A stretch of DNA of 25,064 nucleotides from the IMG/VR virus record IMGVR_UViG_3300033981_001375, positions 1-25,064 of that record; one strand, given 5' to 3'. This DNA comes from a virus. The stretch's first letter is position 1. Every line of letters starts with the position of its first letter. The translations under genes and the position numbers were made by a program. This document shows, one piece after another, positions 8,999 through 16,305 of this stretch. The notes under the pieces were generated by a model. That model did not search any database. It was not told where the DNA came from and saw only the letters and a program-made list of their open reading frames with translations.

Positions 8999-9005
8999 TT
9001 CTCCT
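8999..9005 (-). promoter_or_regulatory. Strong ribosome binding site of the major tail gene
   Basis: AGGAGAA on the minus strand lies about 6-7 bases upstream of the ATG at 8992. Most other genes in the window have weak or no Shine-Dalgarno sequence, so this one stands out and supports both the start and high expression. Confidence 0.7.
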
Positions 9006-9477
9006 AGGGGATGGGGGGATGGATGGATGGCTCGGTGATACGAGCCGTGACAGCTTCAAAAGTTGCCTCAGTACGACGCATTGGCACAATTGAAGCCCGG
9101 GGGAAAGTCCGCACCAATCGGCGGACGATGTCTCGCATAGAAAGGGGCATTTGGGTGCCCTCCTTCTTGCCGTAGTTCGTGAAGCGGACGTCCCAAGTCT
9201 CGAAAGACAAAACGCCGCTCATCGAACCTGGAGATCGGACCTCGGGGACTTCCTCGATGGTGCATTCGATGCCGGTGATGTTCCAGCTGGAAGGCACTGT
9301 GGAAGAGCCGATGACATAGACCGCAGGAGTTCGAGAGCCATTGGGCAGGGTGTAGACACCTGGCCAGTGCAACTCGCTCTTGAGGGTGGAGCCGTCAGCC
9401 TCGTAGATGTCGAGGATGTAGCGCTCAAGAGTGCGGCGCAGGTCGCGGGGGCTGGGGCAGGCGGTGGAGATCGTCAT
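9004..9477 (-). CDS. Probable tail terminator / tail completion protein
   Basis: 157 residues from ATG at 9477, overlapping the preceding gene by four bases (ATGA). The N-terminus has a helix of the type RDLRRTLERYILDIYEADG, followed by strands (PAVYVIGSSTVP, GIECTIEEVPEV, WDVRFTNYG) and a helix near residues 110-125 (SMRDIVRRLVRTFP). This helix-strand pattern with a late conserved-looking RLVRTFP helix resembles tail terminator proteins that cap the tail tube at the neck. It lies between the gp10-like gene and the tail tube gene, the usual place. No specific family could be named. Confidence 0.6.
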   Translation of the reverse strand: MTISTACPSPRDLRRTLERYILDIYEADGSTLKSELHWPGVYTLPNGSRTPAVYVIGSSTVPSSWNITGIECTIEEVPEVRSPGSMSGVLSFETWDVRFTNYGKKEGTQMPLSMRDIVRRLVRTFPRASIVPMRRTEATFEAVTARITEPSIHPPIP

Positions 9478-9848
9478 GACGAGCGCTCCAGAGCAGCACG
9501 GAGGAACACACCGAACTTTGTTGGGACCTCCTTGAGTGGCTCTCGTGTCCAGGGCCTAGCTGGGTAGCGTTGACCATTGGTGGCGACATACCCCTCATGG
9601 ACATGGGAGGCGTACTCGGTAGCCCAGGTAAAAGTGACGGAGTCATCTGCGTTGATCTCACGGGTCAAGCTGGCCCGGAGACGACCTGTGTCCACGATGT
9701 CCCGCTGAGTTGGAGGATTAGGCCAGCCCCACTTCACTGCTGAAATTTCATCAGTGAAACTAGCTTCGAGATATACCGCTAATTGCCGCATTGCTTTGGC
9801 CTTAGCAGCTTGAAGAGCTCGTTCAAAATCTCGTTGTGGCCGTGGCAT
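9474..9848 (-). CDS. HK97 gp10-like head-tail joining/minor structural protein
   Basis: 124 residues from ATG at 9848, sharing one base with the previous stop (TAATG). Diagnostic features are an early helix rich in Ala/Lys/Arg, then DIVDTGRLRASL (about residues 50-61), a strand with ATEYASHVHEGY (about 75-86), and QRYPARPWTREPL (about 92-104). The series 'DTGxLRxSL ... YAxxVHeG ... PARPW' is characteristic of HK97 gp10-like proteins at the head-tail interface. Its neighbours, DUF4054 connector upstream and tail terminator downstream, agree. Confidence 0.8.
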   Translation of the reverse strand: MPRPQRDFERALQAAKAKAMRQLAVYLEASFTDEISAVKWGWPNPPTQRDIVDTGRLRASLTREINADDSVTFTWATEYASHVHEGYVATNGQRYPARPWTREPLKEVPTKFGVFLRAALERSS

Positions 9849-10249
9849 TACGCTGGGCCTCCTACAACTCGGAAGATGCCGCCGATGGACTGTCGAAGTG
9901 TTGCGCGATGGTAGGCATCCATCGCGAGATCAAAAACCAGTTCAAAACGTCCTCGGTAGCCATTGATCGTTGCAAAGGCTTGGGAGCCATTGGTAATGCG
10001 TGGATCTAGCTTGGTGGGGTGCAATAAGCGCCCCGAGCACGAATAAACTGTGGTATCTACACCGCTATCCGCTTTCCAAGATGGGACCTGGAGCTTGATA
10101 GCAGCGAGATATTCGACAGTTACGAGATCTTGAGTGAAGTTTCCTGTAGTAGGATCTACAGAGCCCAGCCTGTCTGCGGGCACCTCAAACGCCAGTTCAG
10201 CATTACCCCAAGGGGCGTAATCAGCAATAATCGCAGTAGCGATAGGCAT
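9848..10249 (-). CDS. Head-tail connector region protein of unknown family
   Basis: 133 residues from ATG at 10249 (MPIATAIIADYAPWG), two bases after the upstream TAG. A TTG at 10270 would also be in frame but would overlap the neighbour, so the ATG is preferred. The protein is strand-rich and neutral, with segments VEYLAAIKLQVPSWK, GYRGRFELVFDLAMDAYH and IGGIFRVVG. No motif is recognised. Between the DUF4054 and gp10-like genes, siphoviruses usually encode neck or stopper proteins, so a head-completion role is likely but unproven. Confidence 0.65.
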   Translation of the reverse strand: MPIATAIIADYAPWGNAELAFEVPADRLGSVDPTTGNFTQDLVTVEYLAAIKLQVPSWKADSGVDTTVYSCSGRLLHPTKLDPRITNGSQAFATINGYRGRFELVFDLAMDAYHRATLRQSIGGIFRVVGGPA

Positions 10250-10251
10250 GA

Positions 10252-10560
10252 CTAGAGACTGAAACCACAAATAGCGAGTGAGTCAAGAAGTCGTTTGTAC
10301 TCTTGGCCATAGAGAGTCGATTCGATCAGGTTGCCCGTGGGGGCACCAGAGCGAGCCTCAATCTGCAGACCGATCTGAGCGATGCGGGTGGCCAAGAGAT
10401 GGGCGGCAAGATAGGTGACACCGTCTGTGTGGAGGGAGCCCCACACGACAGGAGAAGCAGCACGACCCGCTTCTGCGATAGCCCCTTCGACAATGTCCTC
10501 CGACTGCTCTCCGAACTCGGGGAAACGGGTTAGGAAGGATTCAGTAGAAGGAATTGCCAC
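10252..10560 (-). CDS. DUF4054-type head-tail adaptor
   Basis: 102 residues from GTG at 10560; the GTG shares its G with the upstream TAG (TAGTG). The sequence starts with SFLTRFPEFGEQSEDIVEGAIAEA and continues with VTYLAAHLLATRIAQIG and a C-terminal TLYGQEYKRLLDSL. An opening 'F...FPEF', a long helix pair with LAAHLLA, and a late 'T.YGqeY..L' are the hallmarks of DUF4054 adaptor proteins in HI1409-type head modules. It should form the ring beneath the portal that joins head to tail. Confidence 0.78.
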   Translation of the reverse strand: MAIPSTESFLTRFPEFGEQSEDIVEGAIAEAGRAASPVVWGSLHTDGVTYLAAHLLATRIAQIGLQIEARSGAPTGNLIESTLYGQEYKRLLDSLAICGFSL

Positions 10561-10976
10561 TAGCCGTTACCAGAGGTAATAGCTGTCTTGCGTCTTGCGA
10601 TCGCGTTTTTGACCTTGATCCGCTGATCCTTAGCGTCCCATTTAGAGAGCTGTTCAAGATCGAAGCTGTCTTCAATCAACCGCAGAGCGGTTTCAAGAGG
10701 GAAAGCAGCGAGAGAATCGCTAGCTTCAGGTTCGACTTGTTCTTCTACGACAGTGGACTCTGTGGTTTCAATGCGTAAAGCACCGATTTGAAGAGCGGTT
10801 TTAACCTCTGCGTAGTCTTGGATTGCAGCCCAAACTGTCTCTGGAACATCACGATTAACACCCGCCGAGAGGCAGAAGTAATCAGGAAGACCCTCCTTCT
10901 GCAGGAAAGAGAAGCCCCAAAAGGCCTCCTTGTCCATTGGAGGATTGAGCAGCTCGGGACGGTAAACGAGGATCAT
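10560..10976 (-). CDS. Hypothetical protein downstream of capsid gene with C-terminal helix-loop-helix
   Basis: 138 residues from ATG at 10976. The middle (about residues 65-95) is acidic and probably flexible. The last 45 residues read as two helices (LRLIEDSFDLEQLSKWDA and RIKVKNAIARRKTAI), a helix-extended-loop-helix look often found at the ends of phage head-completion proteins. No family could be named. The gene is 47 bp after the capsid stop and directly before the DUF4054 gene, so a head decoration or completion role is plausible. Confidence 0.65.
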   Translation of the reverse strand: MILVYRPELLNPPMDKEAFWGFSFLQKEGLPDYFCLSAGVNRDVPETVWAAIQDYAEVKTALQIGALRIETTESTVVEEQVEPEASDSLAAFPLETALRLIEDSFDLEQLSKWDAKDQRIKVKNAIARRKTAITSGNG

Positions 10977-11023
10977 GATGGATGGGTTGGGTTAGCAACC
11001 TGTTCAGAATAGGTCAGAAAAGG

Positions 11024-11938
11024 CTACGCTTTCTCCATGACAAGGCCGCTCTTGGGGTAGTACCAAGCGAGGCCGCCGCAGCGAGCGTGTGCAGCAACGG
11101 AGAATTCCAGACCACGGCGCTCCGGAGGGAAGAACTCCAGGGGTTGAGTGATATGGAACTGGAGCTTGTCTGGGCTCCGGTCGTAGATGACGATGCGGTC
11201 CTTGGACAGGCGACCACCGGATTTCGATGCTTCGAGCTCATTGATGGGTTCAATGGCACGGATGATCGGATTGGTGCGGAGGAAGAACTCCAGAACCGTA
11301 GTGTCGCTGGTGGTCGATCTCGGGGTGGTGGAGATGATGCGGTACACGTCGTAGGGCACCAACATGGTGTTGGGGCTTTCCTTCATGTTGCTGTTCTGAA
11401 CCAGGCGAGTGGGACCTTCGTTCAGCAGTTGCAGCATCTCGTCCGTAGATGCAGTATCGAACCACTTGTTAGGAACAAGCTTATCGATCTGATCGTTGTT
11501 CAAGAAGCCCTTCATACCACTTCCGGTATCTCCGAAAAAGGCGAGGGACTGCATGGTCTCCTCATAGGCCCGCCTGACGGCATTGGCCCGACGCTGCTCC
11601 AGGTTCATGCCGGGGACCATGGAGGCGGCCCGGGTTTCCTGAACGGTGTAGGCGAACGAGGCGCCGAAGGAACGCACCGGGTGGGTGACTTCCTTGCGGA
11701 GCACATCGGAGCGGGGAAGATCCTGCGCTTTGTCAGCGATCATCTTCATACTGCCGATCTTGTCGAACACCCGATAGGTGTAGGAGTTGGCACCGGGACC
11801 TACTTCAGTAGAAATAGGTACAACAGTGGAATACTTGATGTCAGCATACTGTTGCTCGAAAGTGCGAGTAAGGATCTGCTCCAGCTCGCGAGCAAGAAAG
11901 ATACCGACATCAGCATCGTTACGGATGTCTCTGGTCAT
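11024..11938 (-). CDS. Major capsid protein (DUF2184-like)
   Basis: 304 residues from ATG at 11938, overlapping the decoration gene by ATGA. The opening ELEQILTRTFEQQYADIKY, the central PVRSFGASFAYTVQETRAA, and FFGDTGSGMKGFLN, MLVPYDVYRIISTT and the end GLAWYYPKSGLVM match the DUF2184 capsid family: a linker helix, 'Y' strands, a 'GD..., G..G.lN' segment and a late 'G....P.a..' strand. It lies after a DUF2213 protease/scaffold and a DUF2190-like protein, which is the HI1409-type order. It should form the HK97-fold head shell. The length is usual for the family. Confidence 0.85.
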   Translation of the reverse strand: MTRDIRNDADVGIFLARELEQILTRTFEQQYADIKYSTVVPISTEVGPGANSYTYRVFDKIGSMKMIADKAQDLPRSDVLRKEVTHPVRSFGASFAYTVQETRAASMVPGMNLEQRRANAVRRAYEETMQSLAFFGDTGSGMKGFLNNDQIDKLVPNKWFDTASTDEMLQLLNEGPTRLVQNSNMKESPNTMLVPYDVYRIISTTPRSTTSDTTVLEFFLRTNPIIRAIEPINELEASKSGGRLSKDRIVIYDRSPDKLQFHITQPLEFFPPERRGLEFSVAAHARCGGLAWYYPKSGLVMEKA

Positions 11939-12558
11939 GGCACGTCAGCGGTGAAAGTGGAAGCGGGGATGTCCAGTTCCAGAAGAACCAGACCGGCTGC
12001 CGAGGTCTCAGAGAGCCAGCGGGCACCCGTGATGCGCGTGGTCTTATTGGCCACGGCCGTTTTGGCGAAACGTCCAAGGAACGAACCTGCAACAGCACTA
12101 CCACCGGTGGTGTTAGCGGCATTCCAGAAGCGCACGTCATCACCGAGAGCCACGGCCTCAGTGACGTAGACCCAGACGACGCCCTTGGAAAGGACATTCA
12201 CCGTCTCCTTGTCGGGATAGCCGAGGCGGCCGTCCGAGAAGATAGGAGTGGGATTGGGGATGTAGGACTGGGAGCCCCCAACACCCTCCATGGTCATGGA
12301 GCTCACGGCAAGACCAACGATGTTGGTAGCTCCTGCAGCGATCTCGACTGCCAATGCGACATTGGTCGTCGGGGTGTTGTCGATCCTCAGCAGTGCCCCA
12401 AAAGGCAGTGCCGCGCCGGACTGGTTGATGTAGCTACGGGAGACATAGGCTTGCTGATCAGCAATCATGCCCTCGTGAGCTGCATCCTGAGTCAGGGGGT
12501 AATTTCCCTGAGCTCCGATGGGATTGGCTACAGTGGTAGCGGTGAAGGTAACAGCCAT
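11935..12558 (-). CDS. DUF2190-like head decoration/structural protein
   Basis: 207 residues from ATG at 12558, immediately after the protease stop (TAAATG). The protein is rich in Ala, Gly, Thr and Val and has few charged residues, as expected for a beta-rich capsid-binding protein. Segments such as NIVGLAVSSMTMEGVGGSQ, VNVLSKGVVWVYVTEAVALGDDVRF and SFLGRFAKTAVANKTTRI resemble the DUF2190/decoration fold in which 'v..kG.v.v.v..av..Gd.v......' recurs. The place between prohead protease and capsid fits a cement or head-fibre protein. Confidence 0.72.
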   Translation of the reverse strand: MAVTFTATTVANPIGAQGNYPLTQDAAHEGMIADQQAYVSRSYINQSGAALPFGALLRIDNTPTTNVALAVEIAAGATNIVGLAVSSMTMEGVGGSQSYIPNPTPIFSDGRLGYPDKETVNVLSKGVVWVYVTEAVALGDDVRFWNAANTTGGSAVAGSFLGRFAKTAVANKTTRITGARWLSETSAAGLVLLELDIPASTFTADVP

Positions 12559-13815
12559 TTACTTAGTGGCAGTGAGCGGTTTTTTCCATGCGTTCTGTTG
12601 GTCGGCATGGTATTGCGCAATTGGATTGCGCGAGGAGTTACCAGCACCTCTGAGAGCCTGTTGCAGAACAACAGAACTGTCAGCGCGGTCCTCTTCAGGG
12701 GATTCGTCCTCTTCGGTGTCCTCGGGATCTTCCGAGTCGCGATGGGCGAGGATGCCGTCCACAGCGCCTTGGATGTAACTAGGGTTCGCGTCCTCGGGGG
12801 GTTTGTTACCGGTGAGGTTGGTAAAAGCCTGGCTGTAGAGCTCTGCGTCGTCGATCCCATCGAAGTGGAAATCGTCGGCAAAGGCCGGAGCAAGGTGTTT
12901 GAGGGTGGTCAGGCGCTTCTGAACCAGTTGGTCAATCTGCGCTGTGTCGAGACGGGCTCCGGTTGCGGATTCCAGCTCATCAACTCGCTCTTTAAGAGCA
13001 TCAGCACGCCGTTCGGCGTCAGCTTTTTCTTGGGATGAGGCTTTAAGATCGGATTGGGCTGAATCGAGTGCGGTGCGCAACTCGGTTTCAGTTGCCTTAG
13101 CGGCATCAACACGGCGCTCCAGATCCCGTACATAGGACTGGACAGCGGTCGCTGCATCACTGGGCAGTTCGATCTCCAAGCCGTCAAGTTTGACAGTGGC
13201 CATACGAGGAGATGGGTTTGTAGGGGACTGGACTGGACGAACGAGGGGGAAATCAGGATCGATGGCGACTGCATCAGCAGCATCCATGCGGTCTAGGAGC
13301 AGGCGAACTTCAGGGCCTGCTCGTCCTCGGGGGACGACAGCGATGTGGTTAACCCGAATGTTCCGTTGGATGCCGTCATAGGCCTCGCCCTCGGGAGTTA
13401 CACCGGGGGTGGGGTCGTAATCGACTTTGTATCCAGCAGATAGTTCGGTGGCATCGCCTCTGTTAATCTTCTCGATAGAGTCTGCGTCTGTAATTGTGAG
13501 GCAGACTTCTACAAAGCCATTGCTGTAATGGACTTTGCTACCGGAATAGCCAGTCTGGTACAGCTTTGTATTTGTAGAATCAAGAAGAGAAGGGGGATGG
13601 TCATACGTTACGGGAGTCATTCCGAACGTACTAAGTGATTCAGGGTTACTGACCTCTTCTGGAGGGCGGTATTCCCGAACCTGGCTGCCATCTGCGCGTC
13701 GATACAACTGGGTTCCGACACGAGCCGTACGACCCCACACCCGGAGGTAGCCCTCAGGAGTGGTCTCGCTCTTAGTTATAGGAGCGAAGTCGTAGCGAGA
13801 AACAGATGTTTCCAT
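12559..13815 (-). CDS. DUF2213 prohead protease with C-terminal scaffold domain
   Basis: 418 residues from ATG at 13815. Residues ~1-190 match DUF2213: GYLRVWGRTARVGTQLYR, then PVTYDHPP with candidate catalytic His73, ELSAGYKVDYDPTPG with candidate Ser126, and NHIAVVPRGRAGPEVRLL. After a Pro/Ala-rich link, a coiled coil spans about residues 225-285 (heptad-like runs of Leu/Ala with Arg/Glu), followed by an acidic end (EDPEDTEEDESPEEDRADSS). Proteases of this type process the capsid and carry their scaffold as a C-terminal part. It is the first gene of the minus-strand run after the inserted block and is divergent from the XRE regulator gene across 61 bp, so a promoter probably lies there. Confidence 0.85.
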   Translation of the reverse strand: METSVSRYDFAPITKSETTPEGYLRVWGRTARVGTQLYRRADGSQVREYRPPEEVSNPESLSTFGMTPVTYDHPPSLLDSTNTKLYQTGYSGSKVHYSNGFVEVCLTITDADSIEKINRGDATELSAGYKVDYDPTPGVTPEGEAYDGIQRNIRVNHIAVVPRGRAGPEVRLLLDRMDAADAVAIDPDFPLVRPVQSPTNPSPRMATVKLDGLEIELPSDAATAVQSYVRDLERRVDAAKATETELRTALDSAQSDLKASSQEKADAERRADALKERVDELESATGARLDTAQIDQLVQKRLTTLKHLAPAFADDFHFDGIDDAELYSQAFTNLTGNKPPEDANPSYIQGAVDGILAHRDSEDPEDTEEDESPEEDRADSSVVLQQALRGAGNSSRNPIAQYHADQQNAWKKPLTATK

Positions 13816-13876
13816 GGGCCAGCTTACTCGGTTCAGTTGTAATGAGTAGGCTTAATCGGAAAGCGAATAGCAGCCC
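13816..13876. promoter_or_regulatory. Divergent intergenic region (protease / XRE regulator)
   Basis: 61 bp separate the head protease gene (minus) from the regulator gene (plus). Both genes start here, so promoters for both directions, or read-through from the small-gene block for the minus direction, must be nearby. AT-richer stretches occur at about 13838-13853, but no clear -35/-10 pair stands out. The adjacent XRE protein could bind here; this is inference. Confidence 0.35.
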
Positions 13877-14092
13877 ATGGCCATCTACAGGCAGTTGACG
13901 ATTTGTAGGCGGATTAAGGCGTTACGGATACACGCTGGAATGACACAAAGTGACGTAGCAGAACACATGAGCATCAGTCAAGCGGCATATAGTCGCCTAG
14001 AAACTGGGGAAGTGGAAATATCCGTGCTGAAGCTGCTTGAATTGTGTGACTTATACGGGGTGAAGGCGCGGGATATAGTCGATGATGTGTAA
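13877..14092 (+). CDS. XRE-family helix-turn-helix regulator
   Basis: 71 residues from ATG at 13877, essentially a single HTH domain. The pattern RIKALRIHAGMTQSDVAEHM-SISQAAYSRLETGE (residues 12-45) is a classic Cro/C1-type helix-turn-helix, with recognition helix SQAAYSRLE. The end (LKLLELCDLYGVKARDIV) is the usual last helices of the fold. There is no effector domain. It is the first gene of a short plus-strand group that opposes the structural operon, so it may control this group or the divergent head genes. No good Shine-Dalgarno sequence precedes it. Confidence 0.88.
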   Translation: MAIYRQLTICRRIKALRIHAGMTQSDVAEHMSISQAAYSRLETGEVEISVLKLLELCDLYGVKARDIVDDV

Positions 14093-14194
14093 AGGGTGTC
14101 ATTGAGGGGACAACACCAACAGCTTTTGTCTGATCCATTATCCAATCCCTCCGAGATCGGTAGACTATGGACATACAACGATTTTTTGCCACCC

Positions 14195-14452
14195 ATGGCA
14201 ACTCTCACGAAAAAGCGTTTGATGGCCCCTTCTGAGGGAGAGTGCGAAATGGAAGATGGTGGTAGCTACTGCGGTAGTAAGAAGATGAAGGACGGAGGTT
14301 ACAAGCGCATGATGGACAAGGATAAAGAGTTAGGACTAACTGGCGCAGCTTTAAGCTACAAACCAAAGAGCGGTCGTCCAAAGCAAAAGGCAAAGATGGA
14401 CAACATCTGGGCTGATGGTTTTGCTTTTAATTCAAATTCTGTAGTGATCTAA
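14195..14452 (+). CDS. Small Lys/Asp/Gly-rich phage protein
   Basis: 85 residues from ATG at 14195 (MATLTKKRLMAPSEGECEM). The frame is open further upstream but that part looks non-coding, so the internal ATG is chosen. The protein is very polar, with SKKMKDGGYKRMMDKDKE and SGRPKQKAKMD; no fold or motif is recognised and no membrane segment is present. It lies between an XRE regulator and a phosphoesterase on the plus strand. Two cysteines are present. Its reality rests on the conserved-looking composition and neighbours; the function is unknown. Confidence 0.5.
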   Translation: MATLTKKRLMAPSEGECEMEDGGSYCGSKKMKDGGYKRMMDKDKELGLTGAALSYKPKSGRPKQKAKMDNIWADGFAFNSNSVVI

Positions 14453-14505
14453 GGCTACTACCTAAATGCCTGGTGCCCTTATGCAGTATCAAACCACTAG
14501 GCTCT

Positions 14506-15375
14506 ATGGTTAAGCCGCTTTTGCGACTTGAGCGCCGCTCCCCGGAGCTGCTGGAAGTGCGAATCCCGTATGGCAAAGCCGAACCCCATACGTTCTTACT
14601 CGCATCTGATATTCACCTTGATAACCCAAAGTGTAATAGGGATTTACTAAAAAAGCACCTTAAACAAGCACAGGGCGTGGGTGGACACGCCCTTTTCTTT
14701 GGGGATGTGATGTGTTTGATGCAAGGCAAAAAAGATCGACGTGGCTCAAAGAGCAGTATCAGGCCAGAGCATCTGGGCAGCAATTATTTTGATCTGGTTT
14801 TTAGCGAAACTGCTGAATGGCTTTCGCCTTTCTCTTCAACCATCCTGATGATGTCTGACGGCAACCACGAGACCGCCGTTCTGAACAATCAAGAAGTGGA
14901 CCCCTTGGGCAATGTGGTTAGGCTAATGAGGGAGCGGTATAAATCCCCTGTTGAACACATGCGCTATCAGGGGTGGATATGGTTCACGTTTTACCGTGCA
15001 GGCGAAACGAGGGAACATAGTGCGCGACGGTGTACGTTGTTCTTCCATCATGGTGCCTGGGGAGGGATTGTAAGTAAGGGCGTGCTCGGGGGGATGAGAT
15101 ACAGCTCACTGGCGCCGGAATCTTCGATCATTGTTAACGGGCATAACCACGAGAGGTCTATAGTTAGTCATCCATGCTATCGGCTAAACGAAAATGGAAA
15201 ACAGAGAGTTTCTCAGCGCTGGCATGTGCAGACAGGTTGCTACAAAGAAGAGTTTGAAGACGGTGCTGGCTGGGCGGTGGAGCGTATTGTGATGCCTAAG
15301 TCGTTAGGTGGGGTGTGGCTCAAACTTTGGCCCACTCGTGAAGGTGTAGAGATCAGCTTGGAGCCCGCAATATGA
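14506..15375 (+). CDS. Calcineurin-like metallophosphoesterase
   Basis: 289 residues from ATG at 14506, which has an AGG about 5 bases upstream; a GTG 33 bp earlier lacks any ribosome binding site. All metal-binding blocks of the superfamily are visible: ASDIHLD (Asp35, His37), FFGDV (Asp67), DGNHE (Asn120, His121), FFHHGAWGG (His181/182) and NGHNHE (His213, His215). It should therefore bind two metals and hydrolyse phosphoesters; the substrate cannot be told. A DNA-processing or nucleotide role is possible. It overlaps the next gene by four bases (ATGA). Such genes occur in many tailed phages, but their place inside a head operon, on the opposite strand, is unusual. Confidence 0.88.
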   Translation: MVKPLLRLERRSPELLEVRIPYGKAEPHTFLLASDIHLDNPKCNRDLLKKHLKQAQGVGGHALFFGDVMCLMQGKKDRRGSKSSIRPEHLGSNYFDLVFSETAEWLSPFSSTILMMSDGNHETAVLNNQEVDPLGNVVRLMRERYKSPVEHMRYQGWIWFTFYRAGETREHSARRCTLFFHHGAWGGIVSKGVLGGMRYSSLAPESSIIVNGHNHERSIVSHPCYRLNENGKQRVSQRWHVQTGCYKEEFEDGAGWAVERIVMPKSLGGVWLKLWPTREGVEISLEPAI

Positions 15376-15548
15376 AGCCTAGACTGAGGGTTCTTATTGA
15401 GCAGTGTGTGGAAGAAGGGACCTTACTGGGTTATAGGAGAGCGCATAAGCACACAGACGACCCCGGAGAAGATGCTATTGCTGAGATGATCACCAACGCA
15501 ATAATGGGCCGTTTGTATGAGTGGTTTGTGTTTGACGAGTCAGAGTAG
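15372..15548 (+). CDS. 58-residue protein coupled to metallophosphoesterase
   Basis: ATG at 15372 overlaps the phosphoesterase stop (ATGA); stop TAG at 15546-15548. The protein starts MKPRLRVLIEQCVEEG, continues with GYRRAHKHTDDPGEDAI and ends in LYEWFVFDESE. It is helical, with a basic His-rich centre and acidic end. The tight overlap implies joint translation with the enzyme, so it may be a partner or regulator of it. No family is named; it is a real gene by frame, overlap and protein-like composition. Confidence 0.65.
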   Translation: MKPRLRVLIEQCVEEGTLLGYRRAHKHTDDPGEDAIAEMITNAIMGRLYEWFVFDESE

Positions 15549-15673
15549 TCAGGAGTAACAGCTGATAGGGGTGCCCGGCCTTCGGTACGGTTTCAGGCTG
15601 CCCCCAACGAAAGCAACCACCGCGCCCCCCTTGCGGATGATGGGCCGACCGGACCTGGCGAGCGTAGGGCATG
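15549..15673. other. Intergenic stretch with no gene seen
   Basis: 125 bp between the converging plus-strand and minus-strand genes. It is GC-rich and includes a run of C at about 15628-15633. I see no convincing small gene, tRNA or terminator for the plus-strand group. It could be a junction of the inserted block, but no direct repeat was identified. Confidence 0.4.
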
Positions 15674-15698
15674 AAAAAGCCCCGGTGGTGGTCGGGGC
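15674..15698 (-). terminator. Rho-independent terminator of the 82-residue gene
   Basis: On the minus strand a perfect 6-bp stem GCCCCG / CGGGGC with an 8-base loop (ACCACCAC) is followed by TTTTT. It lies 22 bp after the stop of the gene at 15721-15969 and closes that single-gene unit. Confidence 0.85.
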
Positions 15699-15720
15699 GG
15701 GTCGGGAACAGCCGTGGGGA

Positions 15721-15969
15721 TCAGGCGGCGTGGCACAGCTCCCAGCAGGTGTCGGAGATCAACTGATAAGTGCCGGGGCCAACAACGGCATCCAGTGCGT
15801 TGCGCAGGGGAATGCCCGCTTCGGTCAGGGTCAGCACGACCATGGAGATGGCCTGATCTTTGCTGCAACCGGTCTGGGTCAGGCAGTAGTTGAGGGCTTC
15901 GGTGATCTCAGGGCGGCGGGTGGCACCAGTGGCGGCGGCGGCAATGGTTTGGGCGGCGTTGCTGGTCAT
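15721..15969 (-). CDS. Small protein 1 of the leader-module block (82 aa)
   Basis: 82 residues from ATG at 15969, 12 bp after the conserved leader module. The protein is Ala/Thr-rich and helical: TRRPEITEALNYCLTQTGCSKDQAISMVVLTLTEAGIPLRNALDAVVGPGTYQ..., with a hydrophobic helix near residues 42-53 and four cysteines (positions about 29, 35, 75, 79). It is not a membrane protein by eye and no family is recognised. It is a single-gene unit with its own promoter module and terminator. Base composition and style are GC-richer than the surrounding phage genes, which suggests a different origin. Confidence 0.7.
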   Translation of the reverse strand: MTSNAAQTIAAAATGATRRPEITEALNYCLTQTGCSKDQAISMVVLTLTEAGIPLRNALDAVVGPGTYQLISDTCWELCHAA

Positions 15970-16071
15970 GTCTGGTGTTGGGTGGTGGAGGGCCTCCCCT
16001 CCGATGAACTAATAGTAGCGCGTACCGTTGCGGTTAGTAGGGGATTGGCGGATCAGTTTACAACCCGTCAC
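15970..16071 (-). promoter_or_regulatory. Promoter/leader module copy A
   Basis: A 90-bp block (15982-16071) plus 12 bp up to the ATG. On the minus strand it reads: upstream box GTGACGG-TTGT, a variable spacer, AACCGCAACG, GCGC, then TACTAT (16017-16012) as a probable -10 box, then a GGAGGG-GAGG-CCCTCC hairpin (16002-15987). A 40-bp core (15982-16021) is identical in copies B and C, and all three copies have the same length and spacing to the start codon. No -35 box of the sigma-70 type is obvious. The hairpin holds GGAGG-type sequence, but too far from the ATG for a normal ribosome binding site. Confidence 0.8.
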
Positions 16072-16077
16072 ATAATG

Positions 16078-16100
16078 AAAAAGCCCCTCGGGTGAGGGGC
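16078..16100 (-). terminator. Rho-independent terminator of the 63-residue gene
   Basis: Minus-strand stem GCCCCTC / GAGGGGC (7 bp, perfect) with loop ACCC is followed by TTTTT. It lies 14 bp after the stop of the gene at 16114-16305 and just upstream of promoter module A, so it insulates the two units. Confidence 0.9.
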
Positions 16101-16113
16101 GGTCGCGGCGGGG

Positions 16114-16305
16114 TTAGCCGAGGTTGTACTTGGCCCAGGTCTTGACTTGGCCCAGGGTTACAAAGCGCTCAATCTCGCCGGCGTAACGAAGCTGGAAACG
16201 GTAACCGGTGACGGCCAGGCCAGTACTACCCATGTCAACCATGAACACGCCTACGGCCATGAGAGCAAGTTGAACGTCAGAAGCGGAACGGGCGGTGATG
16301 GTCAT
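16114..16305 (-). CDS. Small protein 2 of the leader-module block (63 aa)
   Basis: 63 residues from ATG at 16305, 12 bp after leader module B. Sequence: ARSASDVQLALMAVGVFMVD, then MGSTGLAVTGYRFQLRYAG and IERFVTLGQVKTWAKYNLG. The pattern is helix, two or three strands with glycines, and helix, a compact soluble fold. Its first codons (ATG ACC A) match those of the other two module-driven genes. No family can be named with certainty. It has its own terminator at 16078-16100. Confidence 0.7.
   Translation of the reverse strand: MTITARSASDVQLALMAVGVFMVDMGSTGLAVTGYRFQLRYAGEIERFVTLGQVKTWAKYNLG

Noticed and set aside
10597-10604. HIP1 octamer GCGATCGC as a sign of a HIP1-rich cyanobacterium
   Set aside because: Only one copy was noticed in 25 kb, so it gives no support for a HIP1-rich genome.
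10982-12169. Long plus-strand open frame opposite the capsid gene (395 codons)
   Set aside because: It is the antisense shadow of the capsid and decoration genes, which have family matches, overlaps and a consistent operon. The product is Gly/Val/His-rich without recognisable domains.
15987-16002. Hairpin in the leader modules as the direct ribosome binding site
   Set aside because: The GAGG loop is more than 20 bases from the ATG, too far for ordinary Shine-Dalgarno pairing; only indirect roles remain possible.
15571-16095. Plus-strand frame across the small-gene block (174 codons)
   Set aside because: It covers a terminator, a leader module and the 82-residue gene in antisense; the product is Gly-rich with no fold-like pattern.
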